From NCBI GenBank assembly GCA_902798825.1, contig CADBYI010000038.1, positions 1 to 47,134 on the forward strand: DNA of 47,134 nucleotides. Reading direction: 5' to 3'. Position 1 is the first letter of the stretch, and the number at the start of each line of letters is the position of its first letter. Source of the stretch: an uncultured Eubacteriales bacterium. GTDB lineage: Bacteria > Bacillota > Clostridia > Christensenellales > CAG-138. Positions 26,278 to 34,408 of this stretch are shown here, piece by piece. The translations under genes and the position numbers were made by a program. The notes below the pieces were generated by a model. That model worked only from the letters and a program-made list of their open reading frames with translations, did not search any database and was not told where the DNA came from.

Positions 26278-26649
26278 ATGGCATCCTATTTTGAACAGCG
26301 CGGCGGCACCTACACCACCGTCAATGGCGTCCAGCTCCCCGACCTGGTCCTGGACGCCCCGCCTCCCGGCCACTTGGGCAAATTCGGCCGCATGCGTAAG
26401 CGCTACCTGGAACAAAAGCACGACGGCACCTTCGCCGCCCTGGTCCTCTCCGGCAAACTGACCAAGCACTTGATGGAAGTGGACCAGGCCGCTCAAGAGC
26501 AGATGGAAGCCCTGACCCGCCAACTGGCCGCCAACCAGGGCGTGACCGAATCCCTCAAGGTCCGGGACCAAATGGAGTGGCTCGGCCGCATGAATTCCAT
26601 TCGCAATCGCGCGGAGGAGATCGTCAAAAATGAACTGATCTATAACTGA
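26278..26649 (+). CDS. tnpV: TnpV family transposon-encoded protein
   Basis: The 123-residue product matches the TnpV layout: an N-terminal tag, then PPPGHLGKFGRMRKRYLEQKHDGTFAALVLSGKLTKHL, then QAQ-type helices and the conserved QMEWLGRMNSIRNRAEEIVKNELIY. TnpV is carried by Tn4451-like and other Firmicutes mobile elements; its role is not established. Its presence beside a truncated sleB marks an insertion or deletion at this site. A perfect 13 bp stem hairpin follows its stop. Confidence 0.85.
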   Translation: MASYFEQRGGTYTTVNGVQLPDLVLDAPPPGHLGKFGRMRKRYLEQKHDGTFAALVLSGKLTKHLMEVDQAAQEQMEALTRQLAANQGVTESLKVRDQMEWLGRMNSIRNRAEEIVKNELIYN

Positions 26650-26655
26650 ACGAAC

Positions 26656-26684
26656 AGGGGCCGCTGCAATATGCAGCGGCCCCT
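26656..26684 (+). terminator. Perfect 13 bp stem hairpin after tnpV
   Basis: AGGGGCCGCTGCA pairs perfectly with its complement across a three-base loop (26669-26671). The T tract is poor, so it is a weak terminator or an element end. Confidence 0.55.
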
Positions 26685-26706
26685 CAACCATTCTGCATTA
26701 AGAATC

Positions 26707-27396
26707 TCATGAAAAGTTGCGATACATTCGTTTTTTCAAAAGATCCAAAATGGCCAGGTACCCGTATCCGATCCCCAGCAGAAAAACCAAGATGGCAAGG
26801 ATCCACCAAACGGTGCCCATGAACGGAAGGCCGCTGGTAAATCCCAATGCGCCGGCGGGACTGCCCCAGTTCAGGAAGAAATAGGGATAGCGAACGCCTT
26901 TCAAAAACTCCCATCCGGCCAGATACCCGATGCCTGCATAGATGGCATAGGCAAGGGGCGGCAGCGTGACGAGGGGGATATGACGCTTCTGCAGCGTTCC
27001 GTACACGCCGGTCACAAAGAAATCGGCAACGGCCGCGACCGGGACCACGACGTGGGTCAACACGTTCTGCACATTCCACGCATGGGAACCGAGGGTCGGC
27101 GCAAGCACAAAGGCGAACACGACGCCCGTCAGCGTGATGGATACGGCTCCGACGAATCGGATGACGTACAAAACCGTCCTCGGCGGTGTATGCCGAAAAA
27201 GCAGCCACAGGCCGATCACGCAGATCACTGCGACGGCGATATTCGATTGGATCGTAAAGAACATAAAGACCCGGCTGCCGCCCATAAACGAGCCGCGCCC
27301 GGCGGTTGCGGTCCGATAGATGCCGACGGCTGCGGCGAGGATGACGATCAACTTCAGCAGGACGGACAGGTATTTTGCTTTATCGGATGGTTTCAT
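26707..27396 (-). CDS. Pr6Pr-family six-helix membrane protein
   Basis: This 229-residue integral membrane protein has about six transmembrane helices, beginning with LLKLIVILAAAVGIY. It carries the family's polar motifs inside the membrane (FFTIQSNI, HVVVPVAAVADFF, YFFLN). The fold resembles the FAR-17a/AIG1 hydrolase group, where an Asn/His pair is catalytic, but activity in bacterial Pr6Pr proteins is unknown. GAGGAG precedes the ATG. It lies 21 bp downstream of the radical SAM copy 2 gene on the same strand. Confidence 0.82.
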   Translation of the reverse strand: MKPSDKAKYLSVLLKLIVILAAAVGIYRTATAGRGSFMGGSRVFMFFTIQSNIAVAVICVIGLWLLFRHTPPRTVLYVIRFVGAVSITLTGVVFAFVLAPTLGSHAWNVQNVLTHVVVPVAAVADFFVTGVYGTLQKRHIPLVTLPPLAYAIYAGIGYLAGWEFLKGVRYPYFFLNWGSPAGALGFTSGLPFMGTVWWILAILVFLLGIGYGYLAILDLLKKRMYRNFS

Positions 27397-27417
27397 ATGC
27401 TCCTCAGAACGGCAGGT

Positions 27418-28521
27418 TCACTCGACGGATTCCGCCGCCAAAATGCGCTCCACCAGATCCCGCTTTTCATACAGGACGCAGCCGCCCGCATGGTCCTCCA
27501 GCAGGTGCCCGTTTTCGCGCAGGGTCACAAACAGCCTGGAATTCAGAGCGTCTCTGAGAGACGTATTTCTCACGTTCACGTCCGAATACGGGGAGAACGG
27601 ACACGGCTCCGCGCCGCCGTGAGAATTGATGTGGAAAAAGCCGCGTCCTGCTGCGACACAGCCGCCGGAGCTCTTTTCGTCGCCGGGGAAGGACAGATAG
27701 ACCATCTCCGGGTGCTGTTCCCGCAGCCGCGTCAGCTCCGCCTGCAGATAGTCTCGCTCGGCGTCGCCGGGGGCAAGCTCCCGGCTGTCCTCTGTGACCG
27801 GCACGAACTCCACAAAGATGACCACCTTGCAGCCGCGGTCGGACAGCGTCTTAAGGAACGATTCGGAGGTGACCTCCCGGATGTTCTCGGTCGTCACGGT
27901 GACGGACGCGCCGTAGATCAGTCCCCGGCGGTGCAGCTCGTCCATGTTCTGCACCAGGCGATCGTAGATCCCCTTGCCGCGGCGCGCGTCGGTCACGGTC
28001 TGCTCGCCCTCGATGCTCATGATCGGGACGAGGTTGCGGCAGCGGTCGAACAGGTCAAAATACCGCGCATCCATGAAGGTGCCGTTGGTAAAGATCGGGA
28101 ACAGGATGTTGGAGCGCTTGCCCGCCGCCTCGATGATGTCCCGCCGCAGCATGGGTTCGCCGCCTGCGAGCAGGATAAAGCTGATGCCGAGCTCGTCGGC
28201 TTCGCTGAAGATCTTGAGCCATTCCGCGCTGGTCAGCTGCTGCACGGGCGCGGCGTCCACGGTCGCGTGGTTGCAGCGGGAATAGCAGCCCGCGCAATGC
28301 AGGTTGCATTGGCTCGTGATGCTTGCGATCAGAAACGAGGGAATATGCAGTCCGTTATCCTCAGCCTTCCGGCGCTTCCTCGACGCGGCGGCGGTGGCGG
28401 CGGCAAAGCGCAGCATGAACGCGCTCTCCCGCGGATTCTGCAGCGTCGCCTTTAGAAGATCCTTCATGAAATCCTCAATGCCCTTGGACAGATACGCCTG
28501 CAGGTCAAACGATTCGCTCAT
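27418..28521 (-). CDS. Radical SAM protein, copy 2 (paralogue of 19243-20346)
   Basis: This 367-residue protein is colinear, without visible gaps, with copy 1. It has CNLHCAGC at residues 72-79, LLAGGEP, FTNGTF, IEGE, FVEFVPVTED, SFPGDEKSSGGC, HINSHGGAEPCPFSPYSDVNV and GGCVLYEKRDLVE. All six Cys of the two clusters are conserved. AGGAG lies upstream of ATG 28521. Its neighbours are a nitroreductase (upstream) and a Pr6Pr membrane protein (downstream), unlike copy 1, which follows a peroxidase. The shared redox setting suggests a related role, but the reaction is unknown. Confidence 0.88.
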   Translation of the reverse strand: MSESFDLQAYLSKGIEDFMKDLLKATLQNPRESAFMLRFAAATAAASRKRRKAEDNGLHIPSFLIASITSQCNLHCAGCYSRCNHATVDAAPVQQLTSAEWLKIFSEADELGISFILLAGGEPMLRRDIIEAAGKRSNILFPIFTNGTFMDARYFDLFDRCRNLVPIMSIEGEQTVTDARRGKGIYDRLVQNMDELHRRGLIYGASVTVTTENIREVTSESFLKTLSDRGCKVVIFVEFVPVTEDSRELAPGDAERDYLQAELTRLREQHPEMVYLSFPGDEKSSGGCVAAGRGFFHINSHGGAEPCPFSPYSDVNVRNTSLRDALNSRLFVTLRENGHLLEDHAGGCVLYEKRDLVERILAAESVE

Positions 28522-28550
28522 AGTTTCTCCTGTTGTAGATATTCGTTCGC

Positions 28551-28573
28551 CGGTTTCTCCGCGGCGGAAACCG
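28551..28573. other. Hairpin between nitroreductase and radical SAM genes
   Basis: CGGTTTC (28551-28557) and GAAACCG (28567-28573) form a 7 bp stem around a GC-rich loop. There is no T tract. The surrounding 140 bp gap holds nothing else that I recognise. Confidence 0.4.
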
Positions 28574-28661
28574 CAAAGACGCTTGCGTCGCCAAGCTTGG
28601 AATGGTATCGTACGGCCGTTCTCACGGCATGGTAAACCGTGATCGTCCCTTCCACAGCGGC

Positions 28662-29468
28662 TTACACCCGGAAGGACGCGATATACGCCGTATCCGGCGC
28701 GACGGCGATGCCCGGATCGGCGATCGTCAGCGCAGGGGAGAGCCCGCCCTCCTTGGCGGCCAGTTCAAAGTGCGCCAGCGCAATGCCGAGGTCGATCTTT
28801 TGGATATCCCATCCGCCCTCGCCGTAGCCCTTGCTGCGCTTTTCATAAAAATGTACCGTGTCGCCGCATACGACGACGCGCCACGGCTGCTTGTTGACCG
28901 CGGACGGCGCCAGGCGAACGGCTTCCAGCGCATCGAAAAGCGTTCCTGCCGCTTCGGGCGAAAGAGGCGTATCGAAGCTGCCGGAAAAGAACAGGGTTTC
29001 AAACGGGAGCCGCGCGTCCGCCTTGATGCCCTTGCGCATGATGGTTTCCCGCATGGACATTTTTTTGGCCGGGTAGCCGAGGGGGCTGACGCAGGGCATG
29101 ACCTCGCCGTCCCGCAGGTCCATGGCCCTTTCAAACGCAGGGCGGTCCATGGTTCCGGCGATCCACGTCGTGCCGATACCCCGCGATTCGGCGAACAGCA
29201 CGACCTTTTCAAAGGCGTAGCCGAAGGCCTCCTCCGCGTGGGGAACGCGCGGCATTTTCCCGGCGATAAACGTGTCCGTCCCGACGATGACGGGGCTCTT
29301 CAGCCCTTGCCGCTTCGCGTCCAGCAGCTTCCATGTGATGGGAATATCGTAGGGGTTCTCAAGCTTTTGGGCAAAATCCAGGATGGCCGCGGCGTCCTCC
29401 GGTTGTAGGGGCGTCTCATCAAAGGTGCGCACGCTGCGCCGCGTGCGGATGCATTCCAATACGTTCAT
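28662..29468 (-). CDS. Nitroreductase family protein (two-domain type)
   Basis: This 268-residue flavoprotein begins MNVLECIRTRRSVRTFDETPL, with the FMN-phosphate-binding Arg cluster RTRRSVR. It continues with a central GIGTTWIAGTMDR and the C-terminal EAVRLAPSAVNKQPWRVVV, a second nitroreductase-like FMN motif. This tandem layout is seen in the TM1586-type nitroreductases. It would reduce nitro compounds or quinones with NAD(P)H. Its position upstream of the radical SAM gene suggests one redox-related transcript, although 140 bp separate them. Confidence 0.85.
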   Translation of the reverse strand: MNVLECIRTRRSVRTFDETPLQPEDAAAILDFAQKLENPYDIPITWKLLDAKRQGLKSPVIVGTDTFIAGKMPRVPHAEEAFGYAFEKVVLFAESRGIGTTWIAGTMDRPAFERAMDLRDGEVMPCVSPLGYPAKKMSMRETIMRKGIKADARLPFETLFFSGSFDTPLSPEAAGTLFDALEAVRLAPSAVNKQPWRVVVCGDTVHFYEKRSKGYGEGGWDIQKIDLGIALAHFELAAKEGGLSPALTIADPGIAVAPDTAYIASFRV

Positions 29469-29511
29469 CTGCTTGTCAGTCCTTTCTTTGAGGGCGCCTG
29501 TGTATAGGTTT

Positions 29512-30117
29512 TCAGTTTCCGGACGAAGAGGAGGAGGAGCTCGCGGACGCGGTCGCCTCCCGATCCTTGATCATGTGCTGGAGCGTGATCAGGATGGCCA
29601 CGACGACAGGCTCCGCTTCCGGCCGATAGATGTCCACACAGTACTTGTCGTGGAGGGAAAGGAGCTTTTGCCCGATCACGGCAATGATGCTGCCGTCCGC
29701 ATCGTAGAGCTGGAAGTTCAGCCCCAGGATGTTGCCCCTGAGCTGCCAGCCCAGGCCCTCGATGTTGGTGATGTCCTTGATGATGTGGAAAAACTCGTTG
29801 GACAGCTGAAAGGAAGTTCCGTCCGCCATGGTGATGAAATGCCGCTCATGGAGGGAGAAGAACTTGCGCTCGATATGGGCCACCTGTGCGCCGGAAGCGT
29901 CGGTAATGTCCGTTTTATCGTGGAGAGAGGGAAACTTGGTGTTCGCCTGGTACACGACCTGCTTGTTTTCGTCCACGATGCTGATGCGGTGATGCAGGGT
30001 GAAAACCTTCGACGTCGTAAACAGGGAACGGACCGGCTCCCCAAACTGAGCCACGTTGTTCACGTTGGCCTGCTCTCCCGCCTCGCGAAACCGATGATGC
30101 TTGGAAAAGATCCCCAT
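29512..30117 (-). CDS. LURP-one-related family protein
   Basis: This 201-residue soluble protein has the LOR (LURP-one-related) beta-barrel, the tubby-like fold, recognised from KVFTLHHRISIVDENKQVVYQANTKF, FFSLHERHFITMADG and QKLLSLHDKYCVDIY. A low-complexity tail of Ser (SASSSSSSSGN) ends the protein. Bacterial members have no known biochemical role. It has its own promoter 36 bp upstream. Confidence 0.82.
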   Translation of the reverse strand: MGIFSKHHRFREAGEQANVNNVAQFGEPVRSLFTTSKVFTLHHRISIVDENKQVVYQANTKFPSLHDKTDITDASGAQVAHIERKFFSLHERHFITMADGTSFQLSNEFFHIIKDITNIEGLGWQLRGNILGLNFQLYDADGSIIAVIGQKLLSLHDKYCVDIYRPEAEPVVVAILITLQHMIKDREATASASSSSSSSGN

Positions 30118-30153
30118 GTCGTTGCCTCCTAAATATCTCTAAGATGTAATCGA

Positions 30154-30182
30154 GTTATAAGCTGTTCGCGTGAAAGCATCAA
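30154..30182 (-). promoter_or_regulatory. Promoter of the LURP-one gene
   Basis: On the minus strand TTGATG (30177-30182) and TATAAC (30154-30159) are 17 bp apart. Confidence 0.55.
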
Positions 30183-30227
30183 CGCGCATTTTCCGTCAGG
30201 GCACTTTCCCCCAAAATGCCGACTTGA

Positions 30228-30485
30228 CTAATACACGATTTTTATGCTTCCGGGCTTATCCTCATCGTACGCAAGCTGCACGGTTTCGCCTTCCACCGGC
30301 ACCGGGCATCCTGCGCCGATCCATTTGTGTTTCACGTATTCTGTGCCGTCGATCGTGTATTTGATTTTGGCGATATACGGAAAAGTCGCTCCGTCTAAAG
30401 GCCCGTTCCGAAACGCTTTCGTGTTTATTTTCAACCACCACTGCTTCTTGGCGGAGACGATCGTCCCAACGGTTCTTTTCTGCAT
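30228..30485 (-). CDS. Small conserved protein of unknown function
   Basis: This 85-residue, all-beta-looking basic protein has the sequence features AKKQWWLKINTKAF, KIKYTIDGTEYVKHKWI and a GxTVQLAYDEDKPG end. ATG 30485 is chosen over a GTG at 30503, because AAGGAGG lies 8 bp before the ATG and overlaps the GTG frame start. Homologues appear common in Clostridia, but no function is known to me. Confidence 0.7.
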   Translation of the reverse strand: MQKRTVGTIVSAKKQWWLKINTKAFRNGPLDGATFPYIAKIKYTIDGTEYVKHKWIGAGCPVPVEGETVQLAYDEDKPGSIKIVY

Positions 30486-30546
30486 CTTTCTTTCCTCCTT
30501 CACACACGACGATTTGGATCGAAAAGGAATACCGGGACCGCCGCTT

Positions 30547-31612
30547 TTACAGGCAGGCGCGGTAGATTTCCACGACGTCGTCCCTGGTCAGGGGCACGAA
30601 GGCGTGAGCGAGCCGGTCGTTCCGGTTGGCGTGATCGGCCATGACCTCGAAGTGCTCCTCGTCGATGTTCAGCTCCCGGAGGGTCATGGGGATGCCGGTG
30701 GACTTGAAGTAGGCTTCCAGCCGGTCGATGGCCTCCTGCGCCAGGGCCTGATCGTCCTTTCCCTCAAGGCCGAACACGTTCTTCGCGAACCGGACGAAGC
30801 GGGGCAGGGCCGTGGGGTCCTTCTTGAGGATAAAGCGCATCCAGCGGGGCGTCAGGATGGCGAGGCCCACGCCGTGGGTGATGTCGTAGAAGGCGGACAG
30901 CTCATGCTCCATGGCGTGGCAGGGCCAGCCGGTGTCCTCCTTGCCGTATTCCGGGATGCCGGAGCAGGCCACGGAGGAGCAGGACATAAGGTTGGCCCGG
31001 GCACTGTAGTTCTCAGGGTCCCGCAGGGCGATGGGCGTATACTTCATCACCGTTTTAAGGATCGTTTCCGCGATGCCGTCGGACAGCTCGCAGTCGTCCT
31101 CCCGGGAGAAGTAGCCCTCGAAGATATGGCTCATGATGTCCGCGGAACCGGCTGCCGTCTGGTAGGGGGACACGGTGAAGGTATAGGTGGGATCGCAGAT
31201 GGAGACCGTCGGGAAGGTGAGACCGGCGCCCAGCTTCTCATTCAGCTTCATGTTGCTGATGACGCCGCCGCCGTCGAACTCCGAGCCCGTGGCGCTGAGG
31301 GTCAGCACGTCCACCAGGGGCAGGGCCTTGGAGAAGCCGCCGGAGGTGACGATCATCTGCCAGAGGTCGTCCCCCTCATAGAACACGCCGCAGGCGATGG
31401 CCTTGGAGCAGTCGATGGTGCTGCCGCCGCCCACCGCCAGGATCACGTCGAAGCGTCATGATCGTGTCGTAGAGGCCGATGCGCTTGATGGACCCGCCGC
31501 CGTAGGCAAGCAGAACCCGCTTTCCAAAGGTTGCGAGGGCTTCCGGGAGGCGCCGTATCTGGCCTTCGCCGAAATAAACTTTGGTGGGGATGGCGTGAAC
31601 GTAATTGAGCAT
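30547..31612 (-). pseudogene. Iron-containing alcohol dehydrogenase (BdhA/YugJ type), internal deletion
   Basis: The N terminus from ATG 31612 (MLNYVHAIPTKVYFGEGQIRRLPEAL, LLAYGGGSIKRIGLYDTIM) and the C-terminal part (ILAVGGGSTIDCSKAIA, SADIMSHIFEGYFS, GWPCHAMEHELSAFYDITHG) belong to one NADPH-dependent butanol dehydrogenase-type protein. The Asp and three His iron ligands are present. The two parts are in different frames, and the family's linking segment of about 35-40 residues is missing at about 31446-31460. The remaining 1066 bp is about 100 bp shorter than a family gene of about 388 codons. The enzyme would reduce aldehydes at the end of fermentation. It has an intact promoter and ribosome binding site. 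Confidence 0.88.
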
Positions 31613-31677
31613 GGATGATACCTCCCTGGGGCTATTCTTCCATCGCTCAGCCGCCGCCGAGCAGGATGGACATAAAA

Positions 31678-31706
31678 AGTATATCAGCCCACCGGGCCGT
31701 TTTCAA
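31678..31706 (-). promoter_or_regulatory. Promoter of the alcohol dehydrogenase gene
   Basis: On the minus strand TTGAAA (31701-31706) and TATACT (31678-31683) are 17 bp apart, with TGA giving an extended -10. Confidence 0.7.
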
Positions 31707-31808
31707 CCTGTTTCGCGGCATGTGTGGGCAAACGATTGGGGGAAGATATATATTTTCCTTAGCCTTGCTGTAATAGAGCATGATTTCTGCGCCAGCGAAG
31801 CGCGGCCG

Positions 31809-31852
31809 TTGTCTTTTTCTTTTCCGGCTGATATACTGAAACCAGCCGGAAA
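31809..31852 (+). promoter_or_regulatory. Promoter of the YdhG-like gene with inverted repeat around the -10 box
   Basis: TTGTCT (31809-31814) and TATACT (31832-31837) are 17 bp apart (extended TGA). A perfect 10 bp inverted repeat, TTTCCGGCTG (31821-31830) and CAGCCGGAAA (31843-31852), surrounds the -10 box exactly, as expected for a repressor operator. Confidence 0.7.
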
Positions 31853-31886
31853 CGGGGGAATTTGTGAGCATAGCAGGGGGAAAAGC

Positions 31887-32225
31887 ATGAACGGCATCGA
31901 CATCTACATCGACCAGCAGGACCCGGCCATCCGGCCGCGCCTTTGTGCGATCCGCGATACCATCCGTGAGGCCATCCCCGAGGCGGAGGAGCGCATCTCC
32001 TGGGGCATGCCCACCTATTGGAAGGGGCGCAACATCATCCACTTCGCCGCAGGGAAGCGCCACATCGGCATCTACCCCGGCCCGGACGCGGTCATAGAGT
32101 ATGCGGAACGGCTGCATGGGTACAAGACCAGCAAGGGCGCCATCCAGCTGCCCAACGATCGGGAGTTGCCCCTGGAGCTGGTGGCTGACATCGCCCGATG
32201 GAGCTTTGAGCAAAACGCCAAGTAG
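31887..32225 (+). CDS. YdhG/DUF1801-type iron chaperone-like protein
   Basis: This 112-residue protein has the DUF1801 signature: RPRLCAIRDTIREAIPEAEERISWGMPTYW, then NIIHFAAGKRHIGIYPGPDAV and KGAIQLPNDRELPLELV. The fold is the bacterial frataxin-like YdhG type, for which iron chaperone activity has been proposed in Bacillus. AGGGGG precedes ATG 31887. It is monocistronic, with a promoter that carries an operator-like inverted repeat. Confidence 0.85.
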   Translation: MNGIDIYIDQQDPAIRPRLCAIRDTIREAIPEAEERISWGMPTYWKGRNIIHFAAGKRHIGIYPGPDAVIEYAERLHGYKTSKGAIQLPNDRELPLELVADIARWSFEQNAK

Positions 32226-32315
32226 CGTTTCGGGCCCCGTTTGTCGCCTGACGCGCGACCTCTTTTGCCCGTCATTCGCCTATACTATGACCATCAACCA
32301 AACAAGGAGGTTACC

Positions 32316-32950
32316 ATGAGAACCATTCGAGTCACAGGCAAGGGGCAGCTGCGGGTCAAGCCCGATATGACCAGGATCACCCTGTCGTTAGAGGGACTTT
32401 ACCCAGAGTATGGCGAGGCCCTCCGCCGGTCCGCGGAGGACACGGAAAAGATCAAGGATCTGCTGACGGAGCTGGCCTTTGCGCGGACGGACCTGAAGAC
32501 TCTGAACTTCAACGTGGACACGGAGTATGAGAGCTACCAGGTGAAGAACACCTACAAGCAGCGGTTCGTGGGCTATAAGTATCACCATCAGATGAAGGTG
32601 GAGTTCGATTCCGACAACGCCCGGCTGGGGAAGGTGCTGTACGCCCTCGCCAAGTGCGCCTCAGCTACACGGTGAAGGACCCGGAGGCCGCCAAGAACCA
32701 GCTGCTGGGCAAGGCGGTCGCCGACGCCCAGGCGAAGGCCCAGGTCCTGACCCAGGCGGCGGGCGTCACGCTGAAAGACATCCAAAGCATCGACTATTCC
32801 TGGGACCGGATCGACTTCGAAATCCAGCCCATGAACCGCATGCTTATGGCCAAGGAATGCGCCGACGAGGCAGCCGGCTTTGATATCGATATCGACCCGG
32901 ACGACATCGACGTCTCCGACACCGTGACGGTCCTGTGGGAAATCGGGTGA
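32316..32950 (+). pseudogene. SIMPL (DUF541) domain protein, frameshifted
   Basis: From ATG 32316 (AGGAGG 7 bp upstream) the frame gives the N-terminal SIMPL half (VTGKGQLRVKPDMTRITLSLEG, YKYHHQMKVEFDSDNARLGKVLYALAKC). The C-terminal half (RLSYTVKDPEAAKNQLLGKAVADAQAKAQVLTQAAGV to VTVLWEIG) continues in another frame from about 32655. At the join the few residues usually found between these blocks appear missing, so a small out-of-frame deletion is likely. The family (ggwBAK/SIMPL) has a role in oxidative or signalling functions that remains unclear. As it stands, the gene would make only the first 119 residues. Confidence 0.85.
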
Positions 32951-33000
32951 CAATCTGATTACCTTTAGCGCCCGAATGCCATGCTGGCGCAGGCTGTTAT

Positions 33001-33078
33001 TTGAAATGTCATTATTCTTTCATCGTGATTTTATTGAAATGTCATTGAATCTGTGCTATTATTTGTTTGAAAAGTCAT
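33001..33078. repeat. Three 12 bp direct repeats spaced exactly 33 bp
   Basis: TTGAAATGTCAT occurs at 33001-33012 and 33034-33045, and TTGAAAAGTCAT at 33067-33078. The period is exactly 33 bp, about three helical turns, so all copies face the same side of DNA. The middle copy contains the -35 box of the ATPase promoter, and the third abuts its ribosome binding site. Confidence 0.85.
33034..33062 (+). promoter_or_regulatory. Promoter of the DUF4143 ATPase gene
   Basis: TTGAAA (33034-33039) and TATTAT (33057-33062) are 17 bp apart. The -35 box lies within the second of three 33 bp-spaced repeats. Confidence 0.65.
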
Positions 33079-33091
33079 CCGGAGGACCATG

Positions 33092-34408
33092 ATGCTATTC
33101 AGAAAGATTGAAGCGCAGATAGAAGATCATCTGAAATCGGATTCTCGTGCGATTATGCTGGTCGACGGCGCGCGCCAGGTAGGCAAGACATACATCATTC
33201 GCCACGTCGGACAAAAGCTGTTTGAGAACTATATCGAGCTCAATCTGGTGGAGGACTATGTCGGGGCCCGCTTATTCGCCAACGCAAAAACGGTTGAGGA
33301 TTTCTATCTGGCCGTCAGTATGTTGGCTGGAGATCGGATGAAGGAGAAGGAAAACACGCTGATTTTCATTGACGAGATCCAAGCTTATCCTCACCTGCTG
33401 ACTCTTTTGAAATTCCTGGCCCAGGACGATCGCTTCACCTATATTGCCAGCGGTTCCCTGCTGGGTGTCACTCTTGCACAAACCACGTCTATTCCCATGG
33501 GCAGCATCCGCATGGTTCGTATGTTCCCGCTGGACTTTGAAGAGTTTCTATATGCCAATGGCATGAATGCGCTGGTTGTCAGCTCCCTTCGGAAGAAGTA
33601 TGAACGACAGGAATCCCTGGACGAGGCCACCCACGCAAAGGTACTGGATATGTTTCGGAAGTATCTTTTGGTGGGCGGCATGCCGGATGCTGTCAATGCT
33701 TTTGTCGCTGAAAAGAACATCCAACGGATACGGCAGATCCAGTCAGAGATCTATGCGTATTACGCGGCGGACGCGTCTAAATATGACGATGGACGCAAAT
33801 TGAAGATTCGCCGCATCTATGATCTGATCCCCTCGAATCTGGAGAACAAGAAAAAGCGTGTCGTTGCCCAAAGCATCGAAAACAAGCGCGGCAAAACTTT
33901 TGCGGATTATCAGGATGAATTTGATTATCTGATCAGCGCCGGTATCGCTTTGAGCGTGCAGGCGATTTCCAACCCTGTCTTCCCGCTGATCCAGTCGTCC
34001 GGAAAGAACCTTTTGAAGCTGTATTTGAACGATGTGGGGATTCTCTCCGGAATTCTTTACGGCAACAACATTCAAGCGATTTTGAGTGATGAGGAAAGCA
34101 TCAACCTCGGTTCAGTATATGAGTGTGTCGTCGCCAGCGAGTTGATTGCCCACGGACACAAGCTCTTCTACTATGATAATCGCACAAAAGGAGAAGTCGA
34201 TTTCCTGATCGATGATTATGACAGCCTTTCCGCCGTTCCCATCGAAGTGAAGTCCGGCAAAGATTATACCGTTCACAGCGCGCTGAACGCATTCGTTTCC
34301 AATGATGATTACCACGTAAAGAAAGCGATCGTGCTCTCCAACGAAAGGGAGATCGCGACGAAAAACAAGATCACCTATCTGCCGATCTATGACATCATGT
34401 TTCTATAA
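33092..34408 (+). CDS. AAA ATPase with C-terminal DUF4143 domain
   Basis: The product has about 438 residues. The N-terminal AAA domain has Walker A VDGARQVGKTY (residues 25-34) and Walker B NTLIFIDEIQAYP, and a sensor region YIASGSLLGV. The C-terminal DUF4143 domain ends with a nuclease-like core, GEVDFLIDDYDSLSAVPIEVKSGKDY, whose Glu/Asp-Glu-Lys spacing recalls PD-(D/E)xK enzymes. Family members are common in mobile and defence regions; their function is not established. GGAGG suits ATG 33092 better (6 bp) than ATG 33089 (3 bp). It lies at the left edge of the accessory region and has lower GC than the genes before it. Confidence 0.88.
   Translation: MLFRKIEAQIEDHLKSDSRAIMLVDGARQVGKTYIIRHVGQKLFENYIELNLVEDYVGARLFANAKTVEDFYLAVSMLAGDRMKEKENTLIFIDEIQAYPHLLTLLKFLAQDDRFTYIASGSLLGVTLAQTTSIPMGSIRMVRMFPLDFEEFLYANGMNALVVSSLRKKYERQESLDEATHAKVLDMFRKYLLVGGMPDAVNAFVAEKNIQRIRQIQSEIYAYYAADASKYDDGRKLKIRRIYDLIPSNLENKKKRVVAQSIENKRGKTFADYQDEFDYLISAGIALSVQAISNPVFPLIQSSGKNLLKLYLNDVGILSGILYGNNIQAILSDEESINLGSVYECVVASELIAHGHKLFYYDNRTKGEVDFLIDDYDSLSAVPIEVKSGKDYTVHSALNAFVSNDDYHVKKAIVLSNEREIATKNKITYLPIYDIMFL

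Larger units (their letters stand above)
25935..26684 (+). mobile_element. Remnant of a TnpV-carrying transposon or conjugative element
   Basis: The stretch from the truncated sleB to the hairpin at 26684 contains a small ORF and a tnpV gene, and no recombinase or conjugation gene. TnpV is an accessory protein of Tn4451-like mobilisable elements. The left junction is inferred from the abrupt loss of SleB homology after 25931. No direct repeats or terminal inverted repeats were found by eye, and the missing end of sleB is not seen on the other side. Confidence 0.55.
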
